A stretch of 64,000 nt of DNA from an uncultured Muribaculaceae bacterium. GTDB taxonomy: Bacteria > Bacteroidota > Bacteroidia > Bacteroidales > Muribaculaceae. The stretch lies in contig CAJOFH010000001.1 of the NCBI GenBank assembly GCA_905233845.1, forward strand, positions 62,001 to 126,000, in the 5' to 3' direction. The notes under the pieces were generated by a model. It worked only from the letters and a program-made list of their open reading frames with translations, did no database searches and was not told the origin of the DNA. The position numbers and the translations under genes are program-made. Positions 40,881 through 50,332 of this stretch are shown piece after piece (the first letter of the stretch is position 1; the number at the start of each line of letters is the position of its first letter).

Positions 40881-42254
40881 ATGGAACTCCCATTTGCAGA
40901 ATCTTGGAAGATTAAAATGATTGAGCCTCTGAAAAAGAGTACTCGCGAACAGCGCGAGCAGTGGCTCAAGGAAGCTCACAACAACGTGTTTATGCTCAAG
41001 GCTGAGCAAGTTTATATTGACTGTCTTACCGACTCGGGAACAGGTGCGATGAGCGACCGTCAGTGGTCAGCTATGATGCTTGGTGACGAGAGTTATGCAG
41101 GTGCTACCTCTTTCTATAAGTTCCAGGAAGTGGTTCAACGCATTTTTGGTTTTAAATATGTTATTCCCACTCATCAGGGTCGCGCTGCCGAGAATGTGCT
41201 TTTCTCTTATCTCGTTAAGGAAGGCAATGTTGTGCCGGGTAACGCTCATTTCGATACCACTAAGGGCCACATCGAAAGTCGTCATGCAACTGCTATCGAT
41301 GTCACCGTCGATGAGGCTAAGGATACTCAGCTTGAGGTTCCTTTCAAGGGCAACGTTTCGCTCGAAAAGCTCGAGAAGGTTCTTGTTGAGAACAAAGGCA
41401 ACGTGCCATTCATGGTGCTCACGGTTACTAACAACACTGTTGGTGGTCAGCCTGTTTCTATGAAGAATATCAAGGAAACTTGTGAACTTTGCCACAAATA
41501 TGGCGTGCCAGTTATAATGGATAGCGCTCGCTTTGCCGAGAACTCTTATTTCATCAAGACACGTGAGGAAGGCTATGCCGACAAGACCATCAAGGAGATT
41601 GCTCATGAGATGTACAGCTACGTTGACGCTATGACCATGAGCGCCAAGAAAGATGGTGTGGTTAATATGGGTGGTTTCATTGCCACCAACAATGAGGATT
41701 GGTATGAGGGCGCAAAACTCTACTGCATACCATTCGAGGGGTTCATTACCTATGGCGGTATGAATGGTCGTGACCTTAACGCTTTGGCTGTAGGGCTTGA
41801 CGAGAACACCGAGTTTGAGATGCTTGAGACTCGCATTCATCAGGTGCAGTATCTCGCAAGCAAACTCGATGAGTATGGCATTCCTTACCAACGTCCAGTG
41901 GGTGGTCACGCTTTGTTTATCGATGCCGATAAGGTGTTGTGCAACGTTCCTAAGGAGGAGTTCCCCGCTCAAACACTCACTTGTGAGCTTTATCTTGAGG
42001 CAGGAATCCGTGGCTGCGAGATTGGTTATATCCTCGCTGACCGCGACCCAGTGACACGCGAGAACCGCTTTGGTGGTCTTGACCTGCTGCGTCTGTGTAT
42101 CGCTCGCCGCGTATATACCGACAATCACATGAACGTGATTGCCGCAGCGTTGAAGAACGTGTACGAACGCCGCAATGAGATTACTCGTGGCGTTGCTATT
42201 GAGTGGGAGGCACCGTTGATGCGCCACTTCACCGTTAAATTGCGTCGCCTTTAA
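40881..42254 (+). CDS. tnaA: tryptophanase (tryptophan indole-lyase)
   Basis: PLP-dependent lyase splitting tryptophan to indole, pyruvate and ammonia; it also acts on cysteine and serine. The 457-residue protein matches TnaA: CLTDSGTGAMSDRQWSAMM, IPTHQGRAAENV, MDSARFAENSYFIK, and the PLP lysine in MTMSAKKDGVVNMGG. Compared with tyrosine phenol-lyase, MSAKKD (not MSGKKD) and LDLLRLCIARRVYT favour tryptophanase. No tnaB permease follows. Expression is probably controlled through the long leader. Confidence 0.92.
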   Translation: MELPFAESWKIKMIEPLKKSTREQREQWLKEAHNNVFMLKAEQVYIDCLTDSGTGAMSDRQWSAMMLGDESYAGATSFYKFQEVVQRIFGFKYVIPTHQGRAAENVLFSYLVKEGNVVPGNAHFDTTKGHIESRHATAIDVTVDEAKDTQLEVPFKGNVSLEKLEKVLVENKGNVPFMVLTVTNNTVGGQPVSMKNIKETCELCHKYGVPVIMDSARFAENSYFIKTREEGYADKTIKEIAHEMYSYVDAMTMSAKKDGVVNMGGFIATNNEDWYEGAKLYCIPFEGFITYGGMNGRDLNALAVGLDENTEFEMLETRIHQVQYLASKLDEYGIPYQRPVGGHALFIDADKVLCNVPKEEFPAQTLTCELYLEAGIRGCEIGYILADRDPVTRENRFGGLDLLRLCIARRVYTDNHMNVIAAALKNVYERRNEITRGVAIEWEAPLMRHFTVKLRRL

Positions 42255-42283
42255 TCAGTGCTTTTAATCAAAATTTCAAATAT

Positions 42284-42320
42284 GTCCAACTGGTCGTTTA
42301 TTGACTGATTGGACTTTTTT
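42284..42320 (+). terminator. terminator of tnaA
   Basis: A 12-bp imperfect stem (42284-42295 with 42303-42314; one mismatch, two G-U pairs) followed by TTTTTT (42315-42320). Confidence 0.75.
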
Positions 42321-42378
42321 ACTTGAGGCGTGTAATGGGTTGCATCTTCACTCTTTTATTTATTTGGTGTGGCGTTAT

Positions 42379-42408
42379 TTTGCAATATTTGTTTTTGTTG
42401 TAATTTTG
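42379..42408 (+). promoter_or_regulatory. promoter of the YitT-family gene
   Basis: TTTG at 42379-42382, 18-bp spacer, TAATTTTG at 42401-42408; about 35 bp before ATG 42443. Confidence 0.55.
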
Positions 42409-42442
42409 CAGACAAAACAATCTATTATCATATATTTGTATT

Positions 42443-43384
42443 ATGGGAAAGATTAATAAAGACGTGATGGTTCACGTTAAGGATTACATCATGATTACCC
42501 TGGGACTGGTGTGCTACTGCTTTGGCTACTCGGCATTTGTGTTGCCCGAGAAGGTGGTTACTGGTGGAGTTACAGGTCTTGCCTCACTGCTCTTCTTTGG
42601 TTTTGGGTGGAATGTTGCTATAACTTATTATGTCATTAATGCCATATTGCTTGCAATAGCATTCAGGACAGTGGGGAAGCAGTTTGTGATACGCACTATT
42701 ATCGGTGCAACAATTGCGACATTATTATTGGGGATAATGGTGCCGTTATTCAAGGAGCCAATAGTTGCTCAGCAGCCATTCATGAATGTGATAATTGGAG
42801 CTGTGTTGTGTGGCATTGGACTGGGTGTTGTGTTTACCCACAACGGCAGTTCGGCAGGAACCGACATTATAGCTGCTATGGTAAGCAAACACAGCAATGT
42901 CTCCTTTGGTCGCACCATGATTTATGTTGACCTACTCATCATCGGATCGAGCTATCTCATTTTTCACACACTTGACAAGATTGTTTATGGTCTTATCTTC
43001 ATGTTCATTTGCTCAATAGCAGCCGACATGGTAATCGACAGCAACCGCCAGAGTGTTCAATTCATGATTTTTTCCAAGAAATGGAAAGAGATTGCTGATG
43101 CTATAACCCAAGAAACACATCGAGGTTGCACAGTTCTTCATGGCACAGGATGGTATACACATAGTGAAGCCACAATATTGTTGGTGATGTGCCGCAACTA
43201 CGAGAGTATGCACATGTTCCGTATTATTAAGGCTATTGATGAGGATGCTTTTGTGTCACAAGCTAAGGTTAAGGGTGTGTATGGCGAAGGGTTTGACCAT
43301 GTGAAGGTCAACATCAAGAAACACGACTCTGATGTTATTGCTGAGAACCATGTTCTTGAAAATGAGTCTTGTCACAATGAGTGA
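42443..43384 (+). CDS. YitT-family membrane protein (DUF161/DUF2179)
   Basis: A 313-residue inner-membrane protein with five to six hydrophobic helices, starting VKDYIMITLGLVCYCFGYSA and carrying VVTGGVTGLASLLFF and HNGSSAGTDIIAAMV, which are hallmarks of the YitT_membrane domain. The cytosolic C-terminus (about 225-300) is a DUF2179 domain (GCTVLHGTGWYTHSE, then KVKGVYGEGFDHVKV). Function is unknown in the family; transport has been proposed. Single gene with its own promoter. Confidence 0.9.
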   Translation: MGKINKDVMVHVKDYIMITLGLVCYCFGYSAFVLPEKVVTGGVTGLASLLFFGFGWNVAITYYVINAILLAIAFRTVGKQFVIRTIIGATIATLLLGIMVPLFKEPIVAQQPFMNVIIGAVLCGIGLGVVFTHNGSSAGTDIIAAMVSKHSNVSFGRTMIYVDLLIIGSSYLIFHTLDKIVYGLIFMFICSIAADMVIDSNRQSVQFMIFSKKWKEIADAITQETHRGCTVLHGTGWYTHSEATILLVMCRNYESMHMFRIIKAIDEDAFVSQAKVKGVYGEGFDHVKVNIKKHDSDVIAENHVLENESCHNE

Positions 43385-43446
43385 TTTTGCCTTTGGATTG
43401 AAATGGCACGAAATTTGCAAATATGATTGAAAATAGTTGCAAAAAA

Positions 43447-43479
43447 TTTGGTCTTATCAAAATAAATGATGTAAATTTG
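43447..43479 (+). promoter_or_regulatory. promoter of the ferredoxin gene
   Basis: TTTG at 43447-43450, 21-bp spacer, TAAATTTG at 43472-43479, an excellent Bacteroidota promoter match. Leader of about 50 nt. Confidence 0.65.
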
Positions 43480-43535
43480 CAGCTGTTTATAAGACTAATT
43501 AAATTTTTACTTAACTATTTTAATTTATTCAGACT

Positions 43536-43703
43536 ATGGCATACGTAATTAGTGACGATTGTGTAGCATGCGGAACTTGCATGGATATGTGTCCAACTGG
43601 CGCTATCAGCGAGGGTGACATCTATGTAATTGACCCCGACACTTGCATCAGCTGCGGTTCTTGCGCTGAGGCTTGCCCCAACGAGGCAATTAGCGAAGGC
43701 TAA
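43536..43703 (+). CDS. 2[4Fe-4S] ferredoxin (55 residues)
   Basis: A short gene, easily missed by length cut-offs. It reads from ATG 43536 to TAA 43701-43703 and has two classic cluster motifs, CVACGTCMDMCPTGAI and CISCGSCAEACPNEAI, each C-x2-C-x2-C-x3-C-P. It is a clostridial-type low-potential electron carrier in the cytosol, serving for example pyruvate:ferredoxin oxidoreductase or Rnf. It has a strong promoter and its own terminator, and no partner enzyme next to it, which is usual for a general electron carrier. Confidence 0.95.
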   Translation: MAYVISDDCVACGTCMDMCPTGAISEGDIYVIDPDTCISCGSCAEACPNEAISEG

Positions 43704-43732
43704 TTCACTACAAGTGTAATAACCTGAAAACG

Positions 43733-43771
43733 GCATCATGTCTTACAAAAGACGTGATGCTGAATTTTTTT
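43733..43771 (+). terminator. terminator of the ferredoxin gene
   Basis: A 12-bp stem with one G-U pair (43733-43744 with 43749-43760) and a 4-nt loop, followed by TTTTTTT after a short GAA. Confidence 0.83.
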
Positions 43772-43825
43772 GTGAAATATCGTTTAAAAAGTAGCAAAAA
43801 ATTAGTGTAAACGAGAAAAAATTAC

Positions 43826-43833
43826 TATCTTTG
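43826..43833 (+). promoter_or_regulatory. -7 element of the clpP-clpX operon
   Basis: TATCTTTG, an exact TAnnTTTG match, 30 bp before ATG 43864. A TTAG at 43802-43805 could serve as a weak -33 box at 20 bp. The in-frame TTG at 43831 lies inside this box and so cannot be the start codon. Confidence 0.58.
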
Positions 43834-43863
43834 AAAATAAAAACATCAAAAACACTTTATGAT

Positions 43864-44538
43864 ATGAACAAAGATTTTCGAAATTTTGCAGTGAACCATT
43901 TGGGTATGAATGGTTTAACTTTTGACCAAACAGCTCAATCAATGATTGAGAGCAGTTATATCTCACCAACCATTATTGAGGAGCGCAAGCTTAACGTTGC
44001 TCAGATGGACGTTTTCTCTCGCTTGATGATGGATCGCATTATCTTCCTGGGCACACAAATCGATGATTATACTGCTAATGTTATACAAGCGCAGTTGCTT
44101 TACCTTGACAGTGCCGACCCAGGAAAAGATGTCTCGATTTATATTAATTCCCCTGGTGGCTCAGTGTATGCTGGGCTTGGAATTTATGATACCATGCAGT
44201 ATATACAAAGCGATGTGACCACCATTTGTACAGGAATGGCCGCTTCTATGGCTGCTATCCTTCTTGTGGCTGGTGAGAAAGGCAAGCGCTACGCTCTCAA
44301 GCATAGCCGCGTAATGATCCATCAGCCCATGGGTGGCATACAAGGTCAAGCATCGGATATTGAGATTACTGCTCGCGAGATTCAGAAACTCAAGGAGGAG
44401 CTTTATAAAATTATCTCTACTCATTCTGGCCAACCCTATGACAAGGTGTATACCGACAGTGACCGCGACTACTGGATGACCTCGAATGAGGCTTTGGAAT
44501 ATGGTATGATTGACAAAGTTCTCGAGAAGGCAAAATAA
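43864..44538 (+). CDS. clpP: ATP-dependent Clp protease proteolytic subunit ClpP
   Basis: Serine peptidase forming the barrel of ClpXP. The 224-residue protein has the catalytic Ser128 (GMAASMAA), His153 (MIHQPMGG) and Asp202 ([10 protein letters not shown]). The [11 protein letters not shown] segment (95-105) is the oxyanion/strand region. A longer-than-usual N-terminus ([18 protein letters not shown]) precedes the core; this is common in Bacteroidales. Followed after 5 bp by clpX. Confidence 0.97.
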   Translation: MNKDFRNFAVNHLGMNGLTFDQTAQSMIESSYISPTIIEERKLNVAQMDVFSRLMMDRIIFLGTQIDDYTANVIQAQLLYLDSADPGKDVSIYINSPGGSVYAGLGIYDTMQYIQSDVTTICTGMAASMAAILLVAGEKGKRYALKHSRVMIHQPMGGIQGQASDIEITAREIQKLKEELYKIISTHSGQPYDKVYTDSDRDYWMTSNEALEYGMIDKVLEKAK

Positions 44539-44543
44539 TTTTT

Positions 44544-45779
44544 ATGGCTAATCGAGGAACAACGAGATGCGACTTCTGCGGTCGCAGCCAAAGGGAGGTG
44601 AACTTGCTCATTCCTGGAATTAATGGCTACATTTGTGACGAGTGTGCCGAGAAGGCCAGCCAATTAGTCCATGAATATTTGGGCAAGGTTAATGACACTT
44701 TGCTAAGCGATCTGGATTTTAAGGAATTGCCTAAACCTGTAGAGATAAAAGAGTATCTTGACCAGTATGTGATAGGTCAGGAGAACGCAAAGAAGTATCT
44801 CTCGGTTGCAGTCTACAACCATTACAAACGTCTCTCGCAAAATAAGGACGATATTGATATTGAGAAGTCAAATATCATAATTGTTGGTCCCACTGGCACA
44901 GGCAAGACATTGCTGGCTAAAACTATAGCTAAATTGCTCAAAGTGCCATTTGCAATAGTCGATGCTACTGTCTTGACCGAGGCGGGATATGTAGGTGAAG
45001 ACATTGAGAGTCTGTTGGTGCGCCTTCTGCAGGCGTGCGACTACAATGTTAAGGAGGCTGAGCGAGGCATAGTCTTCATTGACGAGATAGACAAGATTGC
45101 ACGCAAGAGCGATAATCCGTCAATTACTCGTGACGTGAGTGGTGAAGGTGTGCAGCAAGGACTTCTCAAGCTTCTAGAAGGTTCGATAGTAAATGTGCCA
45201 CCTCAAGGTGGACGCAAGCATCCTGAACAGAAGATGATTCCAGTCGACACAAAGAACATATTATTCATTTGTGGTGGAGCTTTTGAGGGAATAGAACGCA
45301 AAATTGCCATGCGTCTCAACACACAGGTTGTGGGTTATGGTGCCAGCAACCATGTGAGCAAGGCCGATCGTGAGAAATTGCTTCATTTTGTTGCGCCACA
45401 AGACCTTCGTTCCTATGGACTCATCCCTGAGATTATTGGCCGTTTGCCTGTAGTCACAAATTTGGAACCACTTGATCGTGATGCATTGAGGCGAATTCTT
45501 GTTGAGCCCAAGAATGCAATAGTGAAACAATATGAGAAGCTAATGTCAATGGATGAGATTAAATTCTCCATCCATGACGATGCGCTCGACTACATTGTAG
45601 ACAAGGCGATAGAATACAAACTTGGTGCTCGTGGTCTACGCTCTATTTTTGAGACGATAATGATGGAAGCTATGTACAGCTTGCCTTCGTTAAAGAAGAA
45701 AAAATTTGAGCTCACTCTCGAATATGCTCAACAGCAGCTTGAGAGTTCAAATTTTGCTGCAATATCAGCTGCAATGTAA
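44544..45779 (+). CDS. clpX: ATP-dependent Clp protease ATP-binding subunit ClpX
   Basis: AAA+ unfoldase that feeds substrates to ClpP. The N-terminal zinc-binding domain has C9-x2-C12 and C31-x2-C34. Walker A is [13 protein letters not shown], Walker [12 protein letters not shown], and the pore loop GYVGED is present. The C-terminal D2-like domain ends in [18 protein letters not shown]. Length (411) is normal. Forms an operon with clpP. Confidence 0.97.
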   Translation: MANRGTTRCDFCGRSQREVNLLIPGINGYICDECAEKASQLVHEYLGKVNDTLLSDLDFKELPKPVEIKEYLDQYVIGQENAKKYLSVAVYNHYKRLSQNKDDIDIEKSNIIIVGPTGTGKTLLAKTIAKLLKVPFAIVDATVLTEAGYVGEDIESLLVRLLQACDYNVKEAERGIVFIDEIDKIARKSDNPSITRDVSGEGVQQGLLKLLEGSIVNVPPQGGRKHPEQKMIPVDTKNILFICGGAFEGIERKIAMRLNTQVVGYGASNHVSKADREKLLHFVAPQDLRSYGLIPEIIGRLPVVTNLEPLDRDALRRILVEPKNAIVKQYEKLMSMDEIKFSIHDDALDYIVDKAIEYKLGARGLRSIFETIMMEAMYSLPSLKKKKFELTLEYAQQQLESSNFAAISAAM

Positions 45780-45818
45780 AAAAACTACAATAAGTTTTAC
45801 CAATTAATATTTTTTTCT

Positions 45819-45826
45819 TATATTTG
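45819..45826 (+). promoter_or_regulatory. -7 element of the second recQ
   Basis: TATATTTG, an exact -7 match, 33 bp before ATG 45860, with a T-rich -33 position (45795-45798). Confidence 0.5.
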
Positions 45827-45859
45827 TCAATCAATTTGTAACAACAAAACCTTAAGACT

Positions 45860-48034
45860 ATGGCAGACAAAGAACGACTGGTGTCGACACTGAAAAAATA
45901 TTTTGGTTTTGACACCTTTAAAGGCCAACAAGAGAGAATCATGTTGAGCCTTATTGAAGAGCATGACACATTTGTGTTAATGCCCACGGGTGGCGGGAAA
46001 TCATTGTGTTATCAGCTTCCGTCGCTGCTGATGGATGGCACTGCTATAGTCATTTCTCCACTTATCTCGTTGATGAAGAATCAGGTTGATGCCATGAGAA
46101 ATTTCAGCGACGAAGATGGTATTGCCCATTTCCTTAATTCTTCGCTTAATAAGCAAGCTATCGATCAAGTAAAAGAGGATATATTGGCAGGGAAAACAAA
46201 GCTCCTTTATGTCGCACCTGAGTCGTTGACCAAAGAAGAGAATCTTGAGTTTTTCAAGAGCGTGAAGATTTCGTTCTATGCTATCGATGAAGCTCATTGC
46301 ATATCGGAATGGGGGCACGATTTTAGGCCTGAATACCGTCGCATTAGGCATTTCATCAATGAGATAGGTGTTCGCCCAATAATAGCTTTGACCGCCACAG
46401 CCACTTCTAAGGTACAGCACGATATCCAAAAGAACCTTGGAATCATGGACGCCAATGTTTTCAAGTCGTCATTCAACCGCACCAATCTTTATTATGAGGT
46501 GAGACCGAAGACTAAGGACGTAGATAAAGATATCATAAAGTATGTCAAGTCAATGCCTGGGAAGTCAGGAATTATCTATTGCCTAAGCCGAAAGAAAGTA
46601 GAGGAGTTGGCTACTACATTAAGGGTTAACGATATCAAGGCTCTTGCTTATCATGCTGGAATGGACAGTGCTACTCGCTCGGCCAACCAAGATGCTTTCC
46701 TACTTGAAGATGTTGATGTTATTGTGGCAACAATAGCTTTTGGTATGGGTATTGATAAGCCCGATGTGAGGTTTGTGATTCACTATGATATTCCCAAGAG
46801 TCTGGAGGGGTATTACCAGGAAACTGGACGCGCCGGACGTGATGGTGGTGAGGGGCAGTGCATTACTTTCTATGCACAGAAAGATCTTGACAAGCTACGT
46901 AAGTTCATGCAAGGAAAACCTGTTGCTGAGCAAGAAATTGGCAAGCAACTGCTTGCTGAGACTGCCTCCTATGCCGAGACATCGGTTTGTCGCCGCAAAA
47001 CGTTGCTTCACTACTTTGGAGAAGAATATCCCGAGGACAACTGCCACAACTGCGACAACTGCTTGCATCCTCGCAAGCGTATAGAGGCTCGTAATGAACT
47101 GTGTGATGCGATTGAGACTATCTTGATGCTCAAAGAGAAGTTCAAGGCCGACCATGTGGTGGCTGTTATGGTAGGAGAGGGCACTACCGAGGTAAAATCT
47201 TATTTGCACCACAAACTCGAAATGTTTGGATGCCAAAAGGAGAAGTCTCCCAAGTTCTTGAACGCCGTCATTTCTCAGGGAATAATTGCAGGCTATATTG
47301 ATCGTGACATAGAGAATTATGGGTTGCTTAAGGTAACCAAGCGAGGAAAGGAATTCCTTGAGAATCCAGTTTCGTTTATGGTTGTCGAGGATCGAGATTT
47401 TAACAATGCTGAGGATGATGAGATGCGCAGCGGTTCGGGTGCTCTTGATGGCGAGTTGTTCAGTATCTTAAAAAGCCTGCGAAAGAAGACTGCGTCAAAA
47501 CTTCAGTTGCCTCCTTACGTTATCTTCCAAGACCCATCACTTGAAGCTATGGCTACAACATATCCAATCACTATGGAGGAGTTGCAGAACATACCAGGCG
47601 TAGGTGCAGGGAAGGCGAAACGTTATGGTGCTGAATTCCTGGATATTATTAAAAAGCATGTAGAGGAGAACGAGATTATTCGTCCCGAAGACATGAGGGT
47701 GAGGACTGTGGCAAACAAGAGCAAGCTTAAAATATCTCTTATTCAAAGTATAGACCGCAAGGTGCCACTTGATGACTTAGCAGCATCTCGCGGGTTAGAG
47801 TTTAACAAGATGCTTGATGAGATTGAGGCAATAGTCTATTCTGGGACTCGCATTAATATCGATTATTACATTAGAGATATAATGGATGAAGAGCATTTGG
47901 AGGACATCTATGAATATTTCAAGGAAAGTGACACCGACCGACTGAGCATAGCTATGGAGGAACTCGGCGATGAGTATACTGAGGAAGAGATACGGCTTGT
48001 GAGAATCAAGTTCTTGAGTGAATTGGCCAATTAG
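45860..48034 (+). CDS. recQ: RecQ-family DNA helicase with HRDC domain (copy 2)
   Basis: A 724-residue 3'-5' helicase. Motifs: MPTGGGKSLCYQLPSL (41-56), IDEAHCISEWGHDFRP, LTATATSK, FGMGIDKPDVRFV and QETGRAGRDGG. RQC zinc ligands follow (CRRKTLLHYFGEEYP and NCHNCDNCLHP), then an HRDC domain (about 530-605) with PPYVIFQDPSLEAMA and IPGVGAGKAKRYG, and a helix-rich acidic C-terminus (about 610-724). This is the full-length architecture of bacterial RecQ, plus an extra tail, unlike copy 1 at 38153. Confidence 0.95.
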   Translation: MADKERLVSTLKKYFGFDTFKGQQERIMLSLIEEHDTFVLMPTGGGKSLCYQLPSLLMDGTAIVISPLISLMKNQVDAMRNFSDEDGIAHFLNSSLNKQAIDQVKEDILAGKTKLLYVAPESLTKEENLEFFKSVKISFYAIDEAHCISEWGHDFRPEYRRIRHFINEIGVRPIIALTATATSKVQHDIQKNLGIMDANVFKSSFNRTNLYYEVRPKTKDVDKDIIKYVKSMPGKSGIIYCLSRKKVEELATTLRVNDIKALAYHAGMDSATRSANQDAFLLEDVDVIVATIAFGMGIDKPDVRFVIHYDIPKSLEGYYQETGRAGRDGGEGQCITFYAQKDLDKLRKFMQGKPVAEQEIGKQLLAETASYAETSVCRRKTLLHYFGEEYPEDNCHNCDNCLHPRKRIEARNELCDAIETILMLKEKFKADHVVAVMVGEGTTEVKSYLHHKLEMFGCQKEKSPKFLNAVISQGIIAGYIDRDIENYGLLKVTKRGKEFLENPVSFMVVEDRDFNNAEDDEMRSGSGALDGELFSILKSLRKKTASKLQLPPYVIFQDPSLEAMATTYPITMEELQNIPGVGAGKAKRYGAEFLDIIKKHVEENEIIRPEDMRVRTVANKSKLKISLIQSIDRKVPLDDLAASRGLEFNKMLDEIEAIVYSGTRINIDYYIRDIMDEEHLEDIYEYFKESDTDRLSIAMEELGDEYTEEEIRLVRIKFLSELAN

Positions 48035-48170
48035 TCGTATGGCTCGTTCGTTATCACCGATTGACTCTTTGATTTAACGAATTTTAATTAATTGTTTATA
48101 CTTTCATTTTTATTTTTACGTTATAAAATTTGTATTGTAATAAAAAGAAATAACAAATTTTATTATATCT

Positions 48171-50126
48171 ATGAAACTTAAAGTTTTATTTTGCGGTTTA
48201 GTATTTGCAGGAATCGCTGCTGTTACTTATGCTGCTATTGACCCAGTGTTGATGAAAATCAACAATAAAGATATTAAGGTGTCGGAGTTTGAGTATCTTT
48301 ATAAGAAGAATCTGGAGCAGCAAGTTAACAAAGAGAGTATTGATGAGTATGTTGACAGGTTTGTAAATTATAAGCTCAAGGTTGCCGAAGCCGAGAGGCT
48401 TGGATATGATACCTTGCCACGCATTATCACAGAGCTTGATGGATATAAGAACGACATGCTGTCTCCTTTCCTAACCGACTCTGAACTGCAAGAACAACTT
48501 GTGAATGAGGCTTACCAACGAAAGACTAAGGACTTGAATGTGAGCCATATTATGATCTCTCGTGGCAAAACTAAAGCCGAAGAGGTCAAACAAATTGCTA
48601 TGATGGACAGCATTCGCAATTGTATTCTTAATGGAGAGAACTTTAACGACTTGGTGATGAAATATTCCATCGACCAATCAAAATTAAAGAATAAAGGTGA
48701 ATATGGTTTCATTGGAAGTGGCATGTTCCCTTACGCTTTTGAGTATGCTGTTTACAACACACCAGTGGGTGAATTGTCTAAGCCCTTCTTGACCGATTAT
48801 GGAGTACATATGGTAAGGGTGAATGATGTGAGGGAAAACGATGGCCAAGTCGAAGTAGCTCATATTATGAGAGGCTTCCCTCGTGGCAATGTGACAGATA
48901 GCATGAAAATAGTCATAAAGGCTCAAATAGACTCAATTTATGGTTGCATATTAAATGGCGAGAATTTTGAGGAGCTTGCCAAGAAGTTTTCACAAGATCG
49001 AGGCTCGGCTAAAAATGGCGGCAAATTACCATTATTTGCTCGTGGTCGTATGGTGAAACCCTTTGACGACATTGCTTTCAGCCTTGCCGATGGTGAGATT
49101 TCTGAACCCTTTGAGACCCAATTTGGTTATCACATTGTGAAGAAGTATTGTCACAAACCATTGGGAAGCTTGGGCGATTGTCGTGCCGAAATTGAGCAAC
49201 AAATGAAAAACGATGAGCGTTCCTTAATGCCCATGGAGAGCAAGGTAAAGCAGATAATGAAGGAGCAGAATTTTCAGAAGAATGAAAATCTGAATGACTA
49301 CTTGATTAATGAGCTTAATACTCATGGCCGATATGACTCCACTTTCGTTACTGATGTAGTTGCAAAATCGGATTTCACTTTGTTTACCTTTGACAAGAAC
49401 CAAAAAGCTACATTGTCGGAGATGACAAAGATGCTTAACACAAAGGCAAAATATGCTAATAACGAGATAGCTGCTGCCGAGATTGTGGGTAACGTTGACC
49501 GTCTTGCAAAACAAAAAATAGTGAAATACTATGCTGACAATCTTTTCGACCTTAACTCGGACTATCGTAATCTAATGAATGAGTATCGTGATGGCACTCT
49601 TCTCTTTGAGGTTATGAACACCGAGGTGTGGAACAAAGCTAAAAGTGATGATAAGGCTTTAGCTCAACGCTTTAATGAGAATCCTACTAAGTATCGCTGG
49701 GATGCTCCTCACTTTAAGGGAATTATGATTTGTGCCAAGAACGACTCAGTGCTTGATGAGGCCATGAATTATTATTATACCATTAATTCATCTCCCGAAG
49801 ACACTATTACTACAGCGCTCAATAAGAAATTTGGTCGTAATATCAAGATGGTGCGTGTTGTTTCCAAGCAAGGAGAGAACGAGATGGTCGACTACATTGC
49901 TTTTGGTGGCAAGAATGTGCCATCGACTTATGCTGGTTATCCCGTCTATCGCACTCTGATGGGTAGGATTATTTCTCAGCCCGAAGAGTTGTCGGATGTG
50001 AGAGGCTTAGTTTCGTCTGATTATCAAGATGCGTTGGAACAGCAATGGGTTGAGGACCTTCACAAGCGCTATAAAGTGAAGATTGACAAAAAAGTGCTTA
50101 AGCAATTAAAGGCGAAATATAAATAA
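48171..50126 (+). CDS. periplasmic peptidyl-prolyl isomerase, parvulin type (two PpiC domains)
   Basis: Envelope foldase. Signal peptide [21 protein letters not shown]; then an N-terminal SurA-like helical part ([16 protein letters not shown]); first parvulin domain about 120-220 (VSHIMISRG, then [12 protein letters not shown]); second about 228-325 (VAHIMRGFP, then [13 protein letters not shown]). The C-terminal ~320 residues are helix-rich without a recognised domain. It is the first of three envelope-biogenesis genes, ahead of a SurA-like protein and an OstA-like protein, all plausibly acting on outer-membrane proteins and LPS. Confidence 0.88.
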   Translation: MKLKVLFCGLVFAGIAAVTYAAIDPVLMKINNKDIKVSEFEYLYKKNLEQQVNKESIDEYVDRFVNYKLKVAEAERLGYDTLPRIITELDGYKNDMLSPFLTDSELQEQLVNEAYQRKTKDLNVSHIMISRGKTKAEEVKQIAMMDSIRNCILNGENFNDLVMKYSIDQSKLKNKGEYGFIGSGMFPYAFEYAVYNTPVGELSKPFLTDYGVHMVRVNDVRENDGQVEVAHIMRGFPRGNVTDSMKIVIKAQIDSIYGCILNGENFEELAKKFSQDRGSAKNGGKLPLFARGRMVKPFDDIAFSLADGEISEPFETQFGYHIVKKYCHKPLGSLGDCRAEIEQQMKNDERSLMPMESKVKQIMKEQNFQKNENLNDYLINELNTHGRYDSTFVTDVVAKSDFTLFTFDKNQKATLSEMTKMLNTKAKYANNEIAAAEIVGNVDRLAKQKIVKYYADNLFDLNSDYRNLMNEYRDGTLLFEVMNTEVWNKAKSDDKALAQRFNENPTKYRWDAPHFKGIMICAKNDSVLDEAMNYYYTINSSPEDTITTALNKKFGRNIKMVRVVSKQGENEMVDYIAFGGKNVPSTYAGYPVYRTLMGRIISQPEELSDVRGLVSSDYQDALEQQWVEDLHKRYKVKIDKKVLKQLKAKYK

Positions 50127-50145
50127 CAAAATCAATCACACATAT

Positions 50146-50187
50146 AGCCTTGTTGCCTTCTTCTTGCGGGCATCAAGGCTTTTTTTG
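50146..50187 (+). terminator. terminator after the first PPIase gene
   Basis: A 7-bp outer stem (50146-50152 with 50174-50180) with additional inner TGCC/GGCA pairing, followed by eight T residues. Confidence 0.8.
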
Positions 50188-50228
50188 TAGATATACAAAA
50201 TAATTAAATATAATTAATTGAAATAGAT

Positions 50229-50259
50229 TTTGAGAACTCACAAAAAATCAAGAAATTTG
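50229..50259 (+). promoter_or_regulatory. promoter of the surA-like/ostA operon
   Basis: TTTG at 50229-50232, 19-bp spacer and GAAATTTG at 50252-50259; about 73 bp before ATG 50333. Confidence 0.55.
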
Positions 50260-50332
50260 CACTTTATTTACAAATTAAGTTGTTAATAATTTATTCATCG
50301 TTGAAATAACGGAGAAAAAACAATATAACGAT

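Noticed and set aside
40766-40915. 49-codon ORF with Trp at codon 12, considered as a true TnaC homologue
   Set aside because: It lacks the other TnaC features (short length, Pro before the stop) and overlaps tnaA; kept only as part of the leader observation.
41067-42227. Long open frame (386 codons) on the minus strand inside tnaA
   Set aside because: It mirrors the codon pattern of tnaA, has no promoter or recognisable motif, and the plus-strand product is a full tryptophanase.
43831-43863. TTG start giving an 11-residue extension of ClpP
   Set aside because: The TTG is part of the TATCTTTG -7 promoter box, so it would not be transcribed.
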